Below, one piece after another: positions 6,453 to 9,965 of a stretch of 9,965 bases of DNA (positions within the stretch are counted from its first letter, which is position 1; every line of letters starts with the position of its first letter). The stretch comes from Phycisphaerales bacterium (GTDB lineage Bacteria > Planctomycetota > Phycisphaerae > Sedimentisphaerales > Anaerohalosphaeraceae): positions 1 to 9,965 of the forward strand of contig DSDH01000006.1 of assembly GCA_011055475.1 (NCBI GenBank). The letters are read 5' to 3'. The translations under genes and the position numbers were made by a program. A model generated the notes under the pieces. That model saw only the letters and a program-made list of their open reading frames with translations, did not search any database and was not told the origin of the DNA.

Positions 6453-7582
6453 CGCCCCAGCCCGCCGTGGCGATGTACGTGCACGTGCCCTTCTGCCGCG
6501 GCAAGTGCCGTTACTGTGCGTTCGTGTCCGAGCCGGTCACCCCGGCCCGAGCCGAGACCGTCGTTGCCGCCCTCATCCACGAGGCATGCCAACGGGCGCA
6601 GCCCGATACCGTGGAGACGCTCTACATCGGGGGTGGTTGCCCGACTGTCCTGCCGGAGACCGACCTGTTGCGGTTCGTCACGGTGCTTGCCGAGTCGCAT
6701 CCGCACGTTACCGAGTTCACCGTCGAGGCACACCCCGCCCAGGTGAGCGGGCCGCTGCTGCGCCGTCTGCGGGAGGCCGGGGTCAACCGGCTCAGCATCG
6801 GGGCCCAGTCGTTCGTGCCGGGTGAGTTGCAGCGTCTCGGTCGCGCGCACACCACGGCGGACGTGGCTCACAGTGTATATGCCGCCTGCCGGGCCGGATT
6901 CGGCAACCTCTCGCTGGACCTGATCGCGGCGGTGCCGGGTTCCACATTGGGCGATTTCGAGCATTCGCTGCGCTGCGCCATCGACCTGGCGCCGCGGCAC
7001 GTGTCGGTCTATGCCCTGTCGTACGAGGCCGGTACGGAATTGACGCGGCAGCGCGATGCGGGTCTGATCGAGCCCGTTGATGAGGAGACGGATCGCGCGA
7101 TGACCTTCGCCGCGATTGAGATTCTCGCCGCCGCCGGTTTTGAACAGTATGAGATCTCCAACTTCGCCCGGCCCGGTTTCGAGTGCCGCCATAACCTGAC
7201 CTACTGGGCCAACCGGCCTTGGCTGGGCATCGGCCCATCGGCCGCAAGCTGGGACGGCGTCCGCCGCACCACCAACGTCGCCGACGTGGAGGAGTACCTT
7301 CGGCGGATCGCCGCCGACCAAGAGCCCTGGAATGAGGTTGTGAGTCCCGATCCCATCGAAATCGCCTGCGAGACGGCGGTCCTCAACCTGCGCCGCCGTG
7401 GCGGGATCGACCTGGCCGAGTACCAACGGGCCACCGGCTTCGACGCGATGGAGCTGTTCGCCGAGGCCATCGCCGAGCACGTGCAGGCCGGGTTCCTCGC
7501 GTGCCGCGATGGCCGCGTCGTTCTGACCACCGCCGCGGTGCCCGTGGCCGACCGCATCCTGTGCGACTTCGCGGCCTTGTAA
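6449..7582 (+). CDS. hemW: HemW-like radical SAM protein (coproporphyrinogen oxidase-like family)
   Basis: HemW proteins are radical SAM proteins linked to heme handling. They are often annotated as oxygen-independent coproporphyrinogen III oxidase but generally lack that activity. The 377-residue protein begins MYVHVPFCRGKCRYCAF, where Cys16, Cys20 and Cys23 (Cx3Cx2C) would hold the [4Fe-4S] cluster. The residue after CxxCA is Phe and not the fourth Cys of true HemN, which supports HemW. Family blocks follow: GVNRLSIGAQSF (111-122), LSLDLIAAVPG (154-164), HVSVYALSYEAGTEL (184-198), EQYEISNFARPGFECRHNLTYW (starting at 232) and a C-terminal winged-helix-like domain from about 303. Two positions deviate from the common pattern. 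The SAM-site motif usually written GGGTPS is GGGCPT (61-66), and the usual GxGAHS is GPSAAS (262-267). The start overlaps the lyase stop as ATGA, so translation is probably coupled. The symbol is a family-level assignment. Confidence 0.85.
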   Translation: MTPQPAVAMYVHVPFCRGKCRYCAFVSEPVTPARAETVVAALIHEACQRAQPDTVETLYIGGGCPTVLPETDLLRFVTVLAESHPHVTEFTVEAHPAQVSGPLLRRLREAGVNRLSIGAQSFVPGELQRLGRAHTTADVAHSVYAACRAGFGNLSLDLIAAVPGSTLGDFEHSLRCAIDLAPRHVSVYALSYEAGTELTRQRDAGLIEPVDEETDRAMTFAAIEILAAAGFEQYEISNFARPGFECRHNLTYWANRPWLGIGPSAASWDGVRRTTNVADVEEYLRRIAADQEPWNEVVSPDPIEIACETAVLNLRRRGGIDLAEYQRATGFDAMELFAEAIAEHVQAGFLACRDGRVVLTTAAVPVADRILCDFAAL

Positions 7583-7631
7583 GCCGCGGTCGCTCGTCCG
7601 CCGGCGACACGCCGTCCAACGCGCGCAGAAG

Positions 7632-7665
7632 AAGAGCCGCGGGCCTCCTGCATCCCACGGCTCTT
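7632..7665 (-). terminator. Hairpin terminator for dnaK in the convergent gap
   Basis: On the plus strand, AAGAGCCGCGGG (7632-7643) faces CCCACGGCTCTT (7654-7665) across a 10-base loop. Read as minus-strand RNA, the single mismatch becomes a U-G wobble, giving a full 12-bp stem followed by CTTCTG. It begins about 45 bases after the dnaK stop. The orientation of the wobble and the short pyrimidine/T tail favour use by dnaK. The hemW-like gene from the other side may also use it, with a C-A mismatch. Confidence 0.6.
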
Positions 7666-7705
7666 GCGTGTGTCTCTATCGTCTCCGCGGGCCTCCCTGC
7701 CGCGG
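7637..7705. repeat. Near-identical direct repeats in the convergent gap
   Basis: CCGCGGGCCTCCTGC (7637-7651) recurs as CCGCGGGCCTCCCTGC (7685-7700), with one inserted C. The second copy runs into another CCGCGG, so CCGCGG (7685-7690) and CCGCGG (7700-7705) can form a 6-bp hairpin right after the dnaK stop. The first copy is part of the larger terminator hairpin. A local duplication of terminator sequence is one explanation. Nothing else is seen in 7583-7710. Confidence 0.4.
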
Positions 7706-7710
7706 TCTGA

Positions 7711-9648
7711 TCATTGATCCTTGGCCTCGAACTCGGCGTCGATCACGTCCTCGCCGCCCTTGCGTCGAACCTCGCCCTCCGGCGGCGGGCCCTTCGGGGC
7801 CTCCTGGGCGGCCCCGGCCGTCGCCTCCGGGCCCCGCTTCTTGGCCGCTTCCTCATACAGCACCTTACCGAGCTGCTGCACCTCGTTGTTGAAGTTGCCC
7901 AGCGCCCGGCGGATCGCCTCGCCATCGTCGCCCTTGATGGCCTCCTTCAGGTTGTTCATGGCGCTTTCGATCTTGCCGCGCACGTCGGCGGGCACCTTGT
8001 CGCCGTACTCCTTGAGCTGCTTTTCGGTCTGGTAAACCAACTGGTCGGCCTGGTTCTTCATGTCGATCACTTCGCGCCGCTTGCGGTCCTCTTCCGCGTG
8101 CGACTCGGCGTCCTTGCGCATCCGCTCGACCTCTTTCTCATCCAGCCCGGAGCTCGATTGGATCTTGATCGACTGCTCCTTGCCCGTGCCCAGGTCCTTG
8201 GCGGATACGTTCAGGATACCGTTGGCGTCGATGTCGAAGCTGACCTCGATCTGCGGCACGCCGCGGGGCGCCGGCGGAAGGTCCGTCAACTGGAAACGCC
8301 CCAGCGTGCGGTTGTCCCGCGCGAATTCCCGCTCGCCCTGCAGGACGTGAATGTCCACGCTCGTCTGGTTGTCCGCCGCCGTCGAGAACACCTCCTTCTT
8401 GCTCGTCGGAATCGTGGTGTTCCGCTCGATCAGCTTGGTCATCACGCCGCCCAAGGTCTCGACGCCCAGCGACAGCGGCGTGACGTCCAGCAGCAGGATG
8501 TCCTTGACGTTCTGGTCACCGGCGAGCACCGCGCCCTGCACGGCCGCCCCCAAGGCGACCACCTCGTCCGGGTTGATGCTCTTGTTCGGGTCCTTGCCGA
8601 AGATTCCCTTGGCGATCGCCTGCACCTGCGGAATCCGCGTCGAGCCGCCCACCAGCAGCACCTCGTCCACGTCGCCGCCCGACAGCCCCGCATCCCGCAG
8701 GGCCTGCTCGCAAGGCCCGCGCAGCCGTTCAAAGATGGGCTCGGCCAGCGACTCGAACTTGCTCCGCGTGATCGTGACCTGCAGGTGCTTGGGCCCGGAT
8801 GCGTCGGCGGTGATGAACGGCAGGTTCACCGTCGTCTCCACCTGCGTGCTCAACTCGCACTTGGCCTTCTCCGCGGCCTCCTTGAGCCGCTGATGCGCCA
8901 TCGGGTCCTTGCGCAGGTCGATGCCCTCGGTCTTGCGGAATTCCTCGGCCAGGTAGTTGATCAACACCTCATCCAGGTCGTCGCCACCCAGATGCGTGTC
9001 GCCGTTGGTGCTGAGCACCTCCACCACGTTCTCGCCGATATCCAGGATCGAAATGTCAAACGTGCCCCCCCCGAAATCGAAGACGGCGATCTTCTCATCC
9101 TTCTTCCGCTCCAGCCCGTAGGCCAGCGCCGCGGCCGTCGGTTCGTTGATGATCCGCTCGACCTGGAGCCCCGCGATCGTCCCGGCGTCCTTCGTCGCCT
9201 GCCGCTGGGCATCATTGAAGTACGCCGGCACGGTGATGACCGCCTGCTCGACCGTCTCGCCCAGATAGTCCTCGGCCGTCTTCTTGAGGTCCTGAAGGAT
9301 CATCGCCGAGATCTCCGGCGGGGTGTACTCCTTGCCCCGGATGCTGACCATAACCGGCTCATCGGGCCCGCCCACGATTTTGTAGGGCACGAGCTTCTCC
9401 TCGCTGCTCACCTCCCGGTGTCGCCGGCCCATAAACCGCTTGATGGAAAACACGGTGTTCTCAGGGTTCGTGACCTGCTGATGGCGGGCGCTCTGACCCA
9501 CCAGCCGCTCGCCCTTATCGGTGAACGCCACGACGCTGGGCGTGAGCCGGGAGCCCGACGCATTGATAAGTACTTTAGGCGCCGAGCCTTCCATCACGGC
9601 CACCACCGAGTTGGTTGTTCCGAGGTCGATTCCTATGATCTTGGCCAT
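7711..9648 (-). CDS. dnaK: Molecular chaperone DnaK (Hsp70)
   Basis: This is an ATP-driven cytoplasmic chaperone that binds exposed hydrophobic segments of proteins and works with DnaJ and GrpE. The 645-residue protein is complete. Phosphate 1 motif IIGIDLGTTNS is at 4-14, Lys70 in FSIKRFMG matches the catalytic lysine, and AVITVPAYFNDAQRQATKDA is at 136-155. Phosphate 2 motif IAVFDFGGGTFDIS is at 187-200, with Thr196 the usual autophosphorylation position. The adenosine motif LLVGGSTRIP is at 331-340, and the interdomain linker DILLLDVTPLSLGVE at about 383-397. The beta-sandwich substrate domain follows to about 505, then the helical lid. The C-terminus has a Gly/Pro/Ala-rich linker and the conserved EDVIDAEFE end. 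The ATG at 9648-9646 is chosen because MAKIIGIDLG is the universal N-terminus and GAAGGGAG (complement of 9657-9664) lies 8 bases upstream. No dnaJ or grpE is adjacent within the window, so it may be a single-gene unit. Confidence 0.98.
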   Translation of the reverse strand: MAKIIGIDLGTTNSVVAVMEGSAPKVLINASGSRLTPSVVAFTDKGERLVGQSARHQQVTNPENTVFSIKRFMGRRHREVSSEEKLVPYKIVGGPDEPVMVSIRGKEYTPPEISAMILQDLKKTAEDYLGETVEQAVITVPAYFNDAQRQATKDAGTIAGLQVERIINEPTAAALAYGLERKKDEKIAVFDFGGGTFDISILDIGENVVEVLSTNGDTHLGGDDLDEVLINYLAEEFRKTEGIDLRKDPMAHQRLKEAAEKAKCELSTQVETTVNLPFITADASGPKHLQVTITRSKFESLAEPIFERLRGPCEQALRDAGLSGGDVDEVLLVGGSTRIPQVQAIAKGIFGKDPNKSINPDEVVALGAAVQGAVLAGDQNVKDILLLDVTPLSLGVETLGGVMTKLIERNTTIPTSKKEVFSTAADNQTSVDIHVLQGEREFARDNRTLGRFQLTDLPPAPRGVPQIEVSFDIDANGILNVSAKDLGTGKEQSIKIQSSSGLDEKEVERMRKDAESHAEEDRKRREVIDMKNQADQLVYQTEKQLKEYGDKVPADVRGKIESAMNNLKEAIKGDDGEAIRRALGNFNNEVQQLGKVLYEEAAKKRGPEATAGAAQEAPKGPPPEGEVRRKGGEDVIDAEFEAKDQ

Positions 9649-9837
9649 CGTTCCAGCTCCCTTCGAAAGAGGCATATCGCGCAAAACTCCACGTAAGCCT
9701 CTTTTGCAAACCTCGTGCCAGGTCTACCGAATGACCTGCAAACTCTTTTATTGCATAGACTTACATATTTGCGTGGCCATCGGGCCATGTCATATTGACA
9801 GTTTGATTCGGCTGTGGGGTGATTCCTGGCAGGCCTT
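9649..9837 (-). promoter_or_regulatory. dnaK leader and control region
   Basis: This stretch is visibly AT-richer than its surroundings and holds no convincing gene. It contains the dnaK ribosome binding site (complement of 9657-9664). Three related direct motifs read on the minus strand: GGAGTTTTGC (9690-9681), CGAGGTTTGC (9715-9706) and AAGAGTTTGC (9747-9738). An inverted repeat, CAGGTC (9719-9724) and GACCTG (9733-9738), has an 8-base gap, and TTTGCAAA at 9703-9710 is a palindrome. I found no CIRCE element (TTAGCACTC/GAGTGCTAA) and no good sigma-32 or sigma-70 promoter, so the promoter position remains unknown. The repeats could be operator sites for a heat-shock regulator; that is inference. 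Confidence 0.45.
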
Positions 9838-9846
9838 CTACCTGCC
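9828..9846 (-). other. Short GC hairpin around the stop of the right-edge gene
   Basis: GGCAGG (9828-9833) and CCTGCC (9841-9846) form a 6-bp stem whose 7-base loop includes the TAG stop (complement of 9838-9840) of the upstream minus-strand gene. No T-run follows, so it is at best a weak terminator or an mRNA end structure. Confidence 0.3.
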
Positions 9847-9965
9847 TGAGGCGGGGTTTCCGGGGCCCGGCTGGGTCGGCTGATCGGGGGATGTGCCGCT
9901 CTCGACCGAATCGGCGTCGCTGGGCTCCAGCAGCTCGAAAATGCCGGCCAACTCGTCGACCTGCA
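9838..9965 (-). CDS. C-terminal tail of an unrecognised gene (partial, runs off right edge)
   Basis: The minus-strand frame is open from the window edge (first full codon 9963-9961) to a TAG at 9840-9838. It encodes QVDELAGIFELLEPSDADSV followed by a Ser/Pro/Gln/Gly-rich disordered-looking end. Third codon positions are mostly G or C and the acidic helix QVDELAGIFELLEP looks genuine; the other frames of this segment give Arg/Pro-rich sequence. About 42 residues are visible. No family can be assigned. It lies upstream of dnaK on the same strand, about 190 bases away. A stress-response partner is conceivable, but the visible part does not show it. Confidence 0.55.
   Translation of the reverse strand, partial: QVDELAGIFELLEPSDADSVESGTSPDQPTQPGPGNPASGR

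Noticed and set aside
7714..9696. 660-codon plus-strand open frame opposite dnaK
   Set aside because: It lies exactly antisense to an unmistakable dnaK. Its translation is rich in Arg, Leu, His and Asp without domain structure, as expected of a shadow frame in GC-rich coding DNA.
9795..9823. Perfect TTGACA on the plus strand as a promoter
   Set aside because: The hexamer matches the -35 consensus, but the best -10 at a 17-base spacing is GGTGAT (three of six), and no plus-strand gene follows before the right edge.
9649..9837. CIRCE or sigma-32-type control of dnaK
   Set aside because: No TTAGCACTC/GAGTGCTAA pair is present. The nearest sigma-32-like -10 (CCCGATGG on the minus strand) lacks a matching -35 at proper spacing.

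Overview
This is a high-GC bacterial window that looks like part of a Planctomycetota chromosome, possibly a Phycisphaerae-like lineage. That is an inference from the combination of high GC, an ECF sigma/anti-sigma pair with a secreted PDZ protein, a short two-membrane-segment phosphatidylserine decarboxylase next to pssA, and a PL11-type lyase. No rRNA or other phylogenetic marker is present, except that DnaK could be placed in a tree. I see no mobile element, CRISPR array or tRNA.

Left part (1-2957): a possible divergent gene runs off the left edge on the minus strand. It is followed by a plus-strand unit. An ECF sigma factor overlaps a single-pass membrane anti-sigma factor by 4 bases, and 62 bases later comes a secreted PDZ protein with a Gly-rich stretch and a long charged helical tail. 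A 12-bp hairpin 30 bases after the PDZ stop probably ends this unit. It reads as an envelope-sensing regulatory cassette.

Middle (3018-7582): four tightly packed plus-strand genes, probably one transcript. They begin at a candidate promoter that would make the first mRNA leaderless. psd and pssA together make phosphatidylethanolamine: PssA forms phosphatidylserine from CDP-diacylglycerol and serine, and Psd decarboxylates it. Next are a secreted PL11-like rhamnogalacturonan lyase and, overlapping it by 4 bases, a HemW-like radical SAM protein. The last two have no obvious link to phospholipid synthesis.

Right part (7583-9965): dnaK lies on the minus strand, convergent with the hemW-like gene. 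A strong hairpin in the convergent gap is oriented to terminate dnaK. The dnaK leader of about 190 bases is AT-richer than its surroundings. It holds three copies of a GAG(G)TTTTGC-like motif and an inverted repeat, but no CIRCE element. At the right edge is the C-terminal tail of an unrecognised minus-strand gene.

Most genes are ordinary housekeeping genes. The less usual items are the sigma/anti-sigma/PDZ triad, the leaderless psd promoter candidate, the mixed psd-pssA-lyase-hemW operon and the repeated motif in front of dnaK.
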